Source: Porphyromonadaceae bacterium UBA4277 (GTDB lineage Bacteria > Bacteroidota > Bacteroidia > Bacteroidales > Muribaculaceae). Taken from it: a DNA stretch of 33,399 bases. Shown here in pieces: positions 1-7,540 of the stretch (positions are counted from its first letter, which is position 1; each line of letters begins with the position of its first letter). The notes beneath the pieces were generated by a model that was given only the letters and a program-made list of their open reading frames with translations, was not told where the DNA came from and made no database searches. A program made the translations under genes and the position numbers. The stretch is from contig DGVT01000123.1 in NCBI GenBank assembly GCA_002395965.1, forward strand, positions 1 through 33,399, written 5' to 3'.

Positions 1-18
1 CCGAGGCGCCAGCCACCC

Positions 19-45
19 AATTCATAATTCATAATTCTTAATTAC
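19..45. repeat. Short AT-rich tandem repeat
   Basis: Four 7-base units run in tandem from base 19: AATTCAT, AATTCAT, AATTCTT and AATTACT. They lie downstream of the minus-strand peptidase gene and next to a second short tandem array at 62-86. No function is visible. They could be slippage-prone intergenic DNA or part of a dispersed repeat cut by the window edge. Confidence 0.6.
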
Positions 46-61
46 TCAGGCGTCAGCTCGC

Positions 62-86
62 TTGTTTACTCGTTTACTTGTTTACT
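62..86. repeat. Three-unit 8-bp tandem repeat
   Basis: Three units of 8 bases follow each other exactly: TTGTTTAC, TCGTTTAC and TTGTTTAC, then a final T. The array starts 16 bases beyond the stop codon of the minus-strand M49 peptidase, so it would lie in that mRNA's 3' untranslated region. There is no inverted repeat, so it is not a terminator. Confidence 0.65.
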
Positions 87-101
87 AAAAAGCCTTGTAA
101 C

Positions 102-2159
102 TTATTTGCTGGCTTTTGTCAGCGGCGAGTAGGTGCGGCCATAGCGCAGCATCTGGTCGATGTAGTTTTCGCCGTAGCTCACCTTCACGTCGGTGATGTT
201 GCCTGCCTTGTCATAGACGGGAGTGTAGATGGGGTTGACGAAGCCCTTGTAGGGAGCAATGTCGAGCGTGTTGTAACGCTTCAGCACTTCGGCATGCAGC
301 TTGGGGTCAACCTTCACTCCGTAGGTCTCCACGAGCTTGCGTCCTGCCTCGAAGTCGCCCTCGCTCTTGATGCGTTGCACCTCGGCAAGCAGCTGGCCGA
401 ACAAGCCGCGCAGCTTCTCATAGTCGTTGATTTTCACATATGTTTTGCCTTTGCGCTTAACGAGCTCGATGACCTTATCTTTCTTTCCCTTCTGCAAGCA
501 CCACTCGCTGATGAACTTGCGGTTGCGCATGTGGCTCTCCTCGATGTTCTTACCCGGCTCGATGCGGTAGAGCTGAGTGAGCAGACCGTTCATGATATAC
601 TTGTAATACTCGGCCTTGTAGGCGTCGTTGCTCTTGAAGATGCCAAGTTCCACCAGCTTGGGGTCGGCAAGGTAATAGAGTGCGAAGAGGTCGGCACGTC
701 CTTCCTCGAGTGTAGCACCGTAGGCCTTGAGGGCATCGGGGTCAACGCCCGGCAGCAGTTGTCCGCTGGCATGTCCCAAGCACTCGTGCAAGTCGGTGTG
801 CAGCTTGTCGGCCAGGGTGAGGTGGTTCTTCATCAGGTCGATTTCTGTCTGGCTGTAGGCAAACTCCTCGTTCATGCCACTGCCGTTGGCTACCTCGTCG
901 TAGGCATCGGTGATGTTTTCGAGTGTTACCGACTTTGAGCCGTGTGCGGCACGTATCCAGTTGCTGTTAGGCAGGTTGATGCCGATGGGTGTGCTGGGGT
1001 AGCTGTCGCCGGCTAAGATGGCGGCGGTGATGACCTTGGCACTCACGCCGGTCACTTGCTCCTTCTTGAAGCGCTTGTCAACGGGTGAGTTGTCTTCAAA
1101 CCACTGAGCGTTGCTGCTGATGAGCTGTGTGCGGTGTGATGCCTCGTTGTTGCGGAAGTTGACGATGCTCTCCCATGAGCCTGTCATGCCCAATGGGTCG
1201 CCATAGCTCTCGATGAAGCCGTTGATGAAGTCAACCTGGCTCTTGGTGTCTTCTGCCCACATGATCGAATACTTGTCGAAGGTCTTCAGGTCGCCTGTGG
1301 TGTAGAAGTTGATCAGCTCCTGGATGTAGTCGCGCTGTGCGCTGGTCTCGGCCACCTTTTGGGCTTGTTGCAGCCAGTAGATGATGTTGACGATAGCCTC
1401 TGAGTAGAGTCCGCCCACCTTGTAGGGTTTCTCCACAACCTTGCCGTTCTCTTTCACTACCTTGGTGTTGAGGCCATAGGAGATGGGTGTGGTGTCGTTG
1501 GGGTTTTTCAGTGCGTTGAAGTAGTCTTCCACTTCCTGCTGGGTCACACCTTCATAGAGGTTGGTGGCTGAGGTGAGGATAAGGTCCTGTCCGTCGGCTT
1601 GATTGACCTTCTTGGGCATGAAAGTGGGGTCGAAGATAACCTTCTCGAGCGTCTTGCGCAGTTTCACTGCCTTGTCGCACTTGCCCTCCTCGGTGCAGCG
1701 GTCGCACGAGTAGATGGGGAGCTTGTCGAGTGGGATTTTGTTATACTCGGTGACAAAGAAGTCGATGTCGAACTGTGGCACAAACTTGTCCATTCCATAG
1801 TGGTGATAGATGCCGTTGCCGAACCACACCTGCTTCAGATAGAGCTCCAGCCCCTTGAAGTCGTCGCTGTTGCGATCGCCCTGATAGTTGGTGTAGATCT
1901 GTTCCAGTACCTGCCGCACGGCTAAGTTGTACTTTCCGTTCTGGTCGAAGAGGATGTCGCGCCCCTGCAGGGCAGCCTCGGTGAGGAAATAGACCAGTTT
2001 TTTCTGCTTGAGCGACAGGTCGTCGAATCCCGGCACCTGATAGCGAAGCACCTGAATGTCGGCGAAGCGGTCAACCACATAGTCGAAGTTTTTCTGTTGT
2101 GCCATCATACTTGATGTTGAAATAACTGCCATTGTGGCAGCGATAATAAATTTTCGCAT
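102..2159 (-). CDS. Secreted dipeptidyl peptidase III (family M49)
   Basis: This is a zinc metallopeptidase that removes dipeptides from peptide N-termini. The zinc motif HECLGH is at residues 458-463, and the second motif EEGRAD (485-490) supplies the third ligand, E486. The 28-residue distance from H458 to E486, and the Cys inside the first motif, match what I remember of the Bacteroides thetaiotaomicron enzyme rather than the human one. The length of 685 aa is close to the bacterial family. The first 20 or so residues (basic start, hydrophobic core, then MMAQQ) form a signal peptide, so the enzyme is probably periplasmic or exported. The gene is monocistronic as far as can be seen, with a consensus promoter at 2198-2229. 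Automated pipelines sometimes label such proteins dihydrofolate reductase, which is misleading. Confidence 0.93.
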   Translation of the reverse strand: MRKFIIAATMAVISTSSMMAQQKNFDYVVDRFADIQVLRYQVPGFDDLSLKQKKLVYFLTEAALQGRDILFDQNGKYNLAVRQVLEQIYTNYQGDRNSDDFKGLELYLKQVWFGNGIYHHYGMDKFVPQFDIDFFVTEYNKIPLDKLPIYSCDRCTEEGKCDKAVKLRKTLEKVIFDPTFMPKKVNQADGQDLILTSATNLYEGVTQQEVEDYFNALKNPNDTTPISYGLNTKVVKENGKVVEKPYKVGGLYSEAIVNIIYWLQQAQKVAETSAQRDYIQELINFYTTGDLKTFDKYSIMWAEDTKSQVDFINGFIESYGDPLGMTGSWESIVNFRNNEASHRTQLISSNAQWFEDNSPVDKRFKKEQVTGVSAKVITAAILAGDSYPSTPIGINLPNSNWIRAAHGSKSVTLENITDAYDEVANGSGMNEEFAYSQTEIDLMKNHLTLADKLHTDLHECLGHASGQLLPGVDPDALKAYGATLEEGRADLFALYYLADPKLVELGIFKSNDAYKAEYYKYIMNGLLTQLYRIEPGKNIEESHMRNRKFISEWCLQKGKKDKVIELVKRKGKTYVKINDYEKLRGLFGQLLAEVQRIKSEGDFEAGRKLVETYGVKVDPKLHAEVLKRYNTLDIAPYKGFVNPIYTPVYDKAGNITDVKVSYGENYIDQMLRYGRTYSPLTKASK

Positions 2160-2197
2160 AAGTTGATACTTTGTATTAATGTTTACTTAAAGGGCTA

Positions 2198-2229
2198 CAA
2201 AATTAGTGATTTTCTTGCATTGAACCAAA
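2198..2229 (-). promoter_or_regulatory. Consensus Bacteroidota promoter for the M49 peptidase
   Basis: On the minus strand there is a TTTG (-33 box, 2226-2229), exactly 20 bases of spacer, and TAATTTTG (-7 box, 2198-2205), matching TTTG-N20-TAnnTTTG. Transcription should start near 2191, giving a leader of about 30 nt before the ATG at 2159. The -33 box lies only 13 bases from the end of the MITE at 2243. Confidence 0.75.
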
Positions 2230-2242
2230 TAATAACTGTATT

Positions 2243-2483
2243 ACCTGTTGGCGGAATTAAATTAGTTTTGAGATTGTTTTGAGATTTGCCGGTAACACAT
2301 AGATAATGTTGAAGTTCCTCTTCGAGGCACGATTTTGATTTTGCGGTCTGCACCAAGCTGCGACCCTCGGCGAGGCTCTTGCATGGTGTTTAACACATTG
2401 CGGCTCTTCGAGCCTTTCTACCTCTTCGAGGTCTGCGCTTGATAACCAATATTATACCAAAACATGTAATTCCGCCAACAGGT
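2243..2483. mobile_element. MITE: 241 bp, 17-bp perfect TIRs, 6-bp TSD
   Basis: The left end, ACCTGTTGGCGGAATTA (2243-2259), is the exact reverse complement of 2467-2483. The hexamer TGTATT directly flanks both ends (2237-2242 and 2484-2489), as expected for a target-site duplication. The interior has no ORF of useful size, so mobility would depend on a transposase encoded elsewhere. The interior is richer in G+C than its flanks and holds four small hairpins. The element sits between two divergent promoters without disrupting either. I do not recognise the parent insertion sequence family. Confidence 0.8.
2317..2432. repeat. Four mini-hairpins inside the MITE
   Basis: Four short inverted repeats share the form CTC-(3 nt)-GAG. 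They are CCTC/GAGG at 2317-2327 with loop TTC, CCTC/GAGG at 2365-2375 with loop GGC, GGCTC/GAGCC at 2402-2414 with loop TTC, and ACCTC/GAGGT at 2420-2432 with loop TTC. Three share the core CTCTTCGAG. They could be structural features of the element or protein binding sites. Confidence 0.6.
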
Positions 2484-2527
2484 TGTATTATTAAAAAGTT
2501 TACCAGTGTGCGTTTTTTTATAAAAGT

Positions 2528-2559
2528 TTTGAATAATTGGGAAAATGTTACTACCTTTG
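2528..2559 (+). promoter_or_regulatory. Consensus promoter for the 1211-residue secreted protein
   Basis: TTTG at 2528-2531, a 20-base spacer and TACCTTTG at 2552-2559 fit the Bacteroidota vegetative promoter exactly. A start near 2566 would leave a leader of only about 20 nt before the ATG at 2585. The -33 box begins 44 bases after the end of the MITE. Confidence 0.75.
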
Positions 2560-2584
2560 CCAATAACCTCTAAATAATAATTTT

Positions 2585-5500
2585 ATGAAAACTTTACTCA
2601 ACCTTTCTAAGCTGCGGTCAGTTATATTGATTGCCATGTGGGTGCTGCTATGCACCAGCGATGCTTGGGCCGTGCAGCAAGTGAGCGGCTACGTGCGTGC
2701 TACCGACATTGTCGATACATACGTGGAACTGACGGGTAATACCACGTTGACAGTTAATAAGAACCTGTATCTGCGCCGCCTCTACGGCGACTATGAGCTT
2801 ACTATTATGACTAATTCCAATTGCCAGCTGATGGTGGATTGCGAAAAGGATGGCGACGTTGCCGTGAGTGTTAAGAGACTTGACATAGGTGGTGTGGGTT
2901 CAGTGTATATTACCGGCTATAATCGCGGTGCCCATGTCGAGACTAATATGACTGTAAATGGTGGAACCATCACAATAGTGGCTCGTAATGGAATTACCCA
3001 CCATACCTCTTATGCCTTGAAATGTGGAGGCAATCTCACTTTCAACTCGTGTACAGCAGTTATTGAAGGAAGAGACAGAGGTATAGATATTAGTGGCAAC
3101 CTTACAGTTACAGGTAAGAGCTCTAAAATAATGGCTTATACCGGCAATCCAAGTGCCGCTAATGTATGTATCCATGCCGCAAATATCAGATTTTATGAAG
3201 GGGATATTAGCATTAGTAGCAAGAATTGTGAAAGCCTGAGGGCAAATGACATTTACATTGGTGAACCCGTTTATGAGAATGGTGAATATATAGAGAAAGC
3301 CGACAAGCTCAAGGTTTATCTGAATACATCCAACAACTCGAAAAGTGATTACCTTATCTTGGCAGGATGTGTGCGGGCGACGGGTAATGTATATATTGCA
3401 AACTGTGATCTGACAGCTGAAGGCAATGCCGACGTTTTCAGGGTGTTCGATAATGCCATCGTTTACCCCGGTGCAACCATCTCGGCTTGGAACCGTGGCG
3501 ACTACGGATATTCCGTTTTCTCGGTTGATGGTGATTTCACTGCAATGAAAGGCTCTTCAATCGATGTCACCGGCAATCGGCAAGGCATATTGTGTGCTGG
3601 CAATGTCTCGATTTCCTGCGATTCGTTTAAAGCACGCTCTAAAGATGTGTTTCACGGCTCTCGGGCTGTGTATTCTAACGGCAATATCGTTCTGAATCCT
3701 AATGGGCAATATACGTTCCAGGCAGGCTTGGTGCGGCCAATATATGCCGGAGGCTCATTGGTAATCGATCCGCCTTATCTCATCAACAATGGTGAAGGTT
3801 ACATTGTTGACGGGCACGAGGTGAGTAGCAAGCCTTTCTGTTATATTAACCGCCCGTCATTATACTCCTGGAAACCTGACGCAAGCATTGGCGAGGCATC
3901 GGTTGTAGGCGGGCTGAACGCCACTTATCAGGTGGGGCAGACCATCAACTATAGCCTGCCATCGAACGTAACGCAGAACCTTTACACTTATGGAGTAACC
4001 ATGAAATATACCTGGCTTCGAAGCCAGGGATTGACACCTGATGACTTCGAGGCGGTGGGTGAAGGAGCCTCTTATACGACGACATCCGACGATGTGGGAC
4101 ATTATTTCAAGGTAATGACCGAAGCCGATAAATATACAGAATCCCTTGAGAGCAATACAGCCTTGATTATCAAAGCGCAGAACACAGCCCAGCCGGTAGC
4201 CCCTGTAGTGTACAACGGCACAACCTACCTTCAAGTTCAGAATGCCCGTTCAGACCAGGAATACATTGTCAAGCCTGGTGACCCAAGGACCGACCTCACC
4301 GAGGCCGACTGGGCCAATGCCGTGAGTCCATTGCCCAATTCATCTTATGTAAGCGTAAATGGTGGTACGACGGGTACTTATAATACGGTTTATACGCGCT
4401 TTAAGGAAAGCGCAACGACTTTTGCCGGAACTGTAGTTGCTCACACCACCAGCTATTTAGGCACATCACAGTCAACAGGCGACTATGTCATCAAAGTGAC
4501 AGGAGTGAACGGTACCACGGTAAGCTATGAGAGTGACGGCAGTTATAACGTTCCCCTGAATGGTGTGGTTCGCATTAATCTGGTGAGCAGTAATTCAAAC
4601 TTTAACGGTGTGTTGGGACAATATTTCAAGTATCATTACCAGAGCGAGGCCGTCGGCCAATATGGTGGCTTATATAGCGATCAGAATTGCACGCAACCGA
4701 TTTACATGGATGCAAATCATTTCTATAAAACGGTGTATCTCAAGTTCTTCAAGTCAGGTTGCTATACAAGTGGCAATTACCTAATGATTAGTGAGCCGAG
4801 TTTGAGTGCGCGTGACGTTAATTTCAACGTTGCCAATGCCGATGGCACCCAAATTCTTGAGAAAATTCTCATCAATGGTAATAATGTGCAGTCGGTTTAT
4901 TCTGGTACTACGCTCACAACCCAAACGACTATATTTCCTATGGCAGCTAACTTGAGCGGTGTGACAATCAATTATATCGGCACCGATGGCTATGGAACGA
5001 CCAACACCCCACCATCGCTTAGCCTATCGTCCGACTGCCAGTATCTGACCATAGATGCCACAGGCTGCAAATCGGATGAAAATGTCATTTACATGTATCA
5101 ATTTACACAAGCAAGAACATTTAAGGGCAGGGCATATATTAAGATTATTCCTACTGAGCCGCAAGGCATAACCGTTGATAAGCACTATCTGGTCGCCGAT
5201 CCCGGTGATACTATTCAAGTTACTGCCCAGAAGATTCCGCCCTATGCTGAAGGCGAGATTACCTGGAGATCAGACTATCAGGGTGTAGCCAAGGTTGACG
5301 AAAACGGTAGGGTGATAATGCGCAGCAATGATAACCAACTAAATGCTTTCTTGGGCAGCACAGCCAACATCATCGCTACCGCTGGAGGTCATAGTGATAC
5401 ACTTGTTGTGAAGCTCAACGGGCATCGATACCCGCTTACGGTGCAAGGTAAGTATGTCCATACCTATAACGCAGAGGATGTTCTGGGCGATGGTGGCTCG

Positions 5501-6220
5501 GTCAGCTATGAGGCTGGTACGTTGCGCCTTAACAATGCCTCGATTGCAGTCAACACTCCTTATCCCAGCAATGCTCTTGAGCAGGTTGAATATTCAAATC
5601 TTGAAGCCCCGATTCCGCTGACTATCGAGTTGATAGGAAATAACACCATTACCACCAGAACCGGTTATGGAATGAAGCTTCTCAGGTCAGCTCGATTTAC
5701 CGGTGATGGCACACTTCAACTGCAGGGTTCATACTGCGGTATAGCTTCAAACTCGAGCATTGCCATCGAAGATTCAGTGCAGGTGACTGCAATAGGGCCT
5801 ACCGCATCAACTGCCTACGGGCAATGTGGTGTGCAGGCCGCAAGCATTGATGTGTCGGGAAGTTATGCTCAGCTCAGCGCTAAAGGCTTCCGTTCGGTGA
5901 GCGTGACCGATAATATCATTCACGGTTATGTGACTGAGCCTCTGAATACGATACTGCAAGACACGTTTGTCGCTTATGCCGACGGCACACCGGTGAGCAA
6001 CGACTGGGTGGTGATTAAAGGTGAATATGAAGAATATATGCGCGGTGACGTTGATGGCAGCGGTTTCGTCGATATTGATGATGTGCAGGCCGTTATCTCT
6101 ATAATTCTTAATATCAAGACGCAAGACGATTATCCTGGCAATGCCAACATGAATGACGACAGCTCTATCGATGTGGATGATATGAATGAAATCATTAAAA
6201 TCATTTTAGGGAAGGGTTAA
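2585..6220 (+). CDS. Large secreted repeat protein with Ig-like domains and C-terminal dockerin
   Basis: A 1211-residue exported protein. Residues 1-30 form a signal peptide ending in a likely cleavage site after DAWA. Residues of about 40-420 are rich in short repeats of alternating hydrophobic and Thr/Gly/Asn residues, typical of a right-handed beta-helix. An Ig/fibronectin-like stretch lies around 430-535. A bacterial Ig-like (BIG2) domain lies around 858-945 (PQGITVDKHYLVADPGD). A second beta-helix-like stretch covers about 950-1135. The last 62 residues carry two dockerin-type calcium loops, with D-x-D-x-S/D-G signatures. No catalytic motif is visible, so binding or adhesion to glycans is an inference only. 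The same dockerin type ends the C10 peptidase at 19072. The gene is alone, with its own promoter upstream and a bidirectional hairpin downstream. Confidence 0.85.
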   Translation: MKTLLNLSKLRSVILIAMWVLLCTSDAWAVQQVSGYVRATDIVDTYVELTGNTTLTVNKNLYLRRLYGDYELTIMTNSNCQLMVDCEKDGDVAVSVKRLDIGGVGSVYITGYNRGAHVETNMTVNGGTITIVARNGITHHTSYALKCGGNLTFNSCTAVIEGRDRGIDISGNLTVTGKSSKIMAYTGNPSAANVCIHAANIRFYEGDISISSKNCESLRANDIYIGEPVYENGEYIEKADKLKVYLNTSNNSKSDYLILAGCVRATGNVYIANCDLTAEGNADVFRVFDNAIVYPGATISAWNRGDYGYSVFSVDGDFTAMKGSSIDVTGNRQGILCAGNVSISCDSFKARSKDVFHGSRAVYSNGNIVLNPNGQYTFQAGLVRPIYAGGSLVIDPPYLINNGEGYIVDGHEVSSKPFCYINRPSLYSWKPDASIGEASVVGGLNATYQVGQTINYSLPSNVTQNLYTYGVTMKYTWLRSQGLTPDDFEAVGEGASYTTTSDDVGHYFKVMTEADKYTESLESNTALIIKAQNTAQPVAPVVYNGTTYLQVQNARSDQEYIVKPGDPRTDLTEADWANAVSPLPNSSYVSVNGGTTGTYNTVYTRFKESATTFAGTVVAHTTSYLGTSQSTGDYVIKVTGVNGTTVSYESDGSYNVPLNGVVRINLVSSNSNFNGVLGQYFKYHYQSEAVGQYGGLYSDQNCTQPIYMDANHFYKTVYLKFFKSGCYTSGNYLMISEPSLSARDVNFNVANADGTQILEKILINGNNVQSVYSGTTLTTQTTIFPMAANLSGVTINYIGTDGYGTTNTPPSLSLSSDCQYLTIDATGCKSDENVIYMYQFTQARTFKGRAYIKIIPTEPQGITVDKHYLVADPGDTIQVTAQKIPPYAEGEITWRSDYQGVAKVDENGRVIMRSNDNQLNAFLGSTANIIATAGGHSDTLVVKLNGHRYPLTVQGKYVHTYNAEDVLGDGGSVSYEAGTLRLNNASIAVNTPYPSNALEQVEYSNLEAPIPLTIELIGNNTITTRTGYGMKLLRSARFTGDGTLQLQGSYCGIASNSSIAIEDSVQVTAIGPTASTAYGQCGVQAASIDVSGSYAQLSAKGFRSVSVTDNIIHGYVTEPLNTILQDTFVAYADGTPVSNDWVVIKGEYEEYMRGDVDGSGFVDIDDVQAVISIILNIKTQDDYPGNANMNDDSSIDVDDMNEIIKIILGKG

Positions 6221-6258
6221 TGTGCATTCTTGTCGATATTACGAGATAGTGCTTGATT

Positions 6259-6304
6259 GAAAACAGAGTGTGGCAAAGAAGAATTCTCTGCCGCACTCTG
6301 TTTC
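6259..6304. terminator. Bidirectional terminator between convergent genes
   Basis: A long stem pairs about 16 bases: the arm with AACAGAGTGTGGCA (from 6262) against TGCCGCACTCTGTTTC (6289-6304), broken only by a G-T pair. The loop is about 13 nt. It is centred in the gap between the plus-strand secreted protein and the minus-strand methyltransferase. A pyrimidine-rich tail follows on each strand, although neither is a perfect T-run. Confidence 0.75.
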
Positions 6305-6331
6305 TTGTATAATAGAACTATAGACGAGTTT

Positions 6332-7516
6332 CTACTCTACATATAGCACGAGCCCCTTGAGGTATTCGCCCTCGGGGTGATAGATGTTGATGGGGTGGTC
6401 GGCCGGCTGTGTGAGCTGGTGCAGGATGCGCACTCGCCGCTTCGACTGTGCTGCCGCACTGAACACAGCCAGGCGGAATTGCTCTTTGCTCACGGCTTGT
6501 GAGCAGGAGAATGTGAACAAGATGCCGCCGTGCTCGATTTTCTCGAATGCCTTGGCGTTGAGCTTGCGGTAGCCTATAAGGGCGTTGCGCACGGCACTCT
6601 TGTGCTTGGCAAATGCCGGCGGGTCGAGGATGATCAGGTCGTAGGCGGCGTGCTCCATGTTGTCAAGGAATTTGAAGGCGTCTTCGGCAAAGGCATCGTG
6701 GCGCGGGTCGCCGGGGAAGTTCAGCTCCACGTTGTCGCGTGTGAGCACAATGGCCTTGGCGCTGCTATCGACCGAATGCACAAGGCTTGCCCCGCCTCGC
6801 ATGGCATAGAATGAGAACCCTCCGGTGTAGCAGAACATGTTCAGCACCTTGCGCCCGCGGGCGTAGTGCTCGAGCAGGCTGCGGTTTTCGCGCTGATCGA
6901 CGAAGAAACCGGTCTTTTGTCCTCTGAGCCAATCGACGTGGAACTTGAGTCCGTTTTCCATGGCCACGTCGGTGTCGTACTGGCCCACGAGATACTGATT
7001 TTCGGGGTCGAGCTGAGCCTTGTAGGGCAGGGTGGTCTCGCTCTTGTAATACACGTTGCGCAACAGTGCGCCGGGCAACTGCATCAGTGCCTCGGCAATG
7101 CTGTGTCGTGCAAAGTGCATTCCGGGCGAGTGCGCCTGAACCACGGCGGTGCCGTCGTAGATGTCCACCACGAGGCCCGGCAGAAAGTCGCCCTCGCCGT
7201 GCACGAGTCTGAAGGCATTGTTGTCATCCCTGATGAGCCCGAGTGCTTCGCGCACTCGCAAGGCATTGGTGAGGCGGTCAAGGAAGAAGGCAGTGTCGAT
7301 GGCACTGTCGTCGAAGGTGAGCATGCGCACGGCTATACTGCCTATCTGGTAGTGGCCGTTGCCCATCAAGTGGCCGTCGTGGGTATATACGCTCACCAAG
7401 TCACCCTCTTCGATGCCTTGGTCCATGCGTGCTATAGCTCCCGAGAACACCCAGGGATGAAAGCGCTCCAATGAGCTTTCCTTGCCTCGGTTGAGTATGA
7501 TTTGTTTATAGGTCAT
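6332..7516 (-). CDS. rlmI: Class I SAM-dependent rRNA methyltransferase (RlmI-like)
   Basis: This enzyme probably makes 5-methylcytosine in 23S rRNA (C1962 in E. coli numbering). An N-terminal PUA-like RNA-binding domain covers about residues 1-80, followed by a central EEHEE-type linker domain. The Rossmann methyltransferase domain follows, with the SAM-binding stretch LNMFCYTGGFSFYA, motif IV LDPPAFAKHK and the catalytic-cysteine motif FTFSCSQ. The length of 394 aa is normal for the family. It starts 24 bases after the rseP stop and is the last gene of a dxr-rseP-rlmI unit on the minus strand. The exact target base is assigned from family resemblance, and the RlmK/L-type N-terminal THUMP domain is absent. 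Confidence 0.88.
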   Translation of the reverse strand: MTYKQIILNRGKESSLERFHPWVFSGAIARMDQGIEEGDLVSVYTHDGHLMGNGHYQIGSIAVRMLTFDDSAIDTAFFLDRLTNALRVREALGLIRDDNNAFRLVHGEGDFLPGLVVDIYDGTAVVQAHSPGMHFARHSIAEALMQLPGALLRNVYYKSETTLPYKAQLDPENQYLVGQYDTDVAMENGLKFHVDWLRGQKTGFFVDQRENRSLLEHYARGRKVLNMFCYTGGFSFYAMRGGASLVHSVDSSAKAIVLTRDNVELNFPGDPRHDAFAEDAFKFLDNMEHAAYDLIILDPPAFAKHKSAVRNALIGYRKLNAKAFEKIEHGGILFTFSCSQAVSKEQFRLAVFSAAAQSKRRVRILHQLTQPADHPINIYHPEGEYLKGLVLYVE

Positions 7517-7540
7517 TACGGTTGATGTTCAATGTTATGT

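Noticed and set aside
78..938. 286-codon plus-strand frame opposite the M49 peptidase
   Set aside because: It covers the HECLGH and EEGRAD coding region of a well-supported gene on the other strand.
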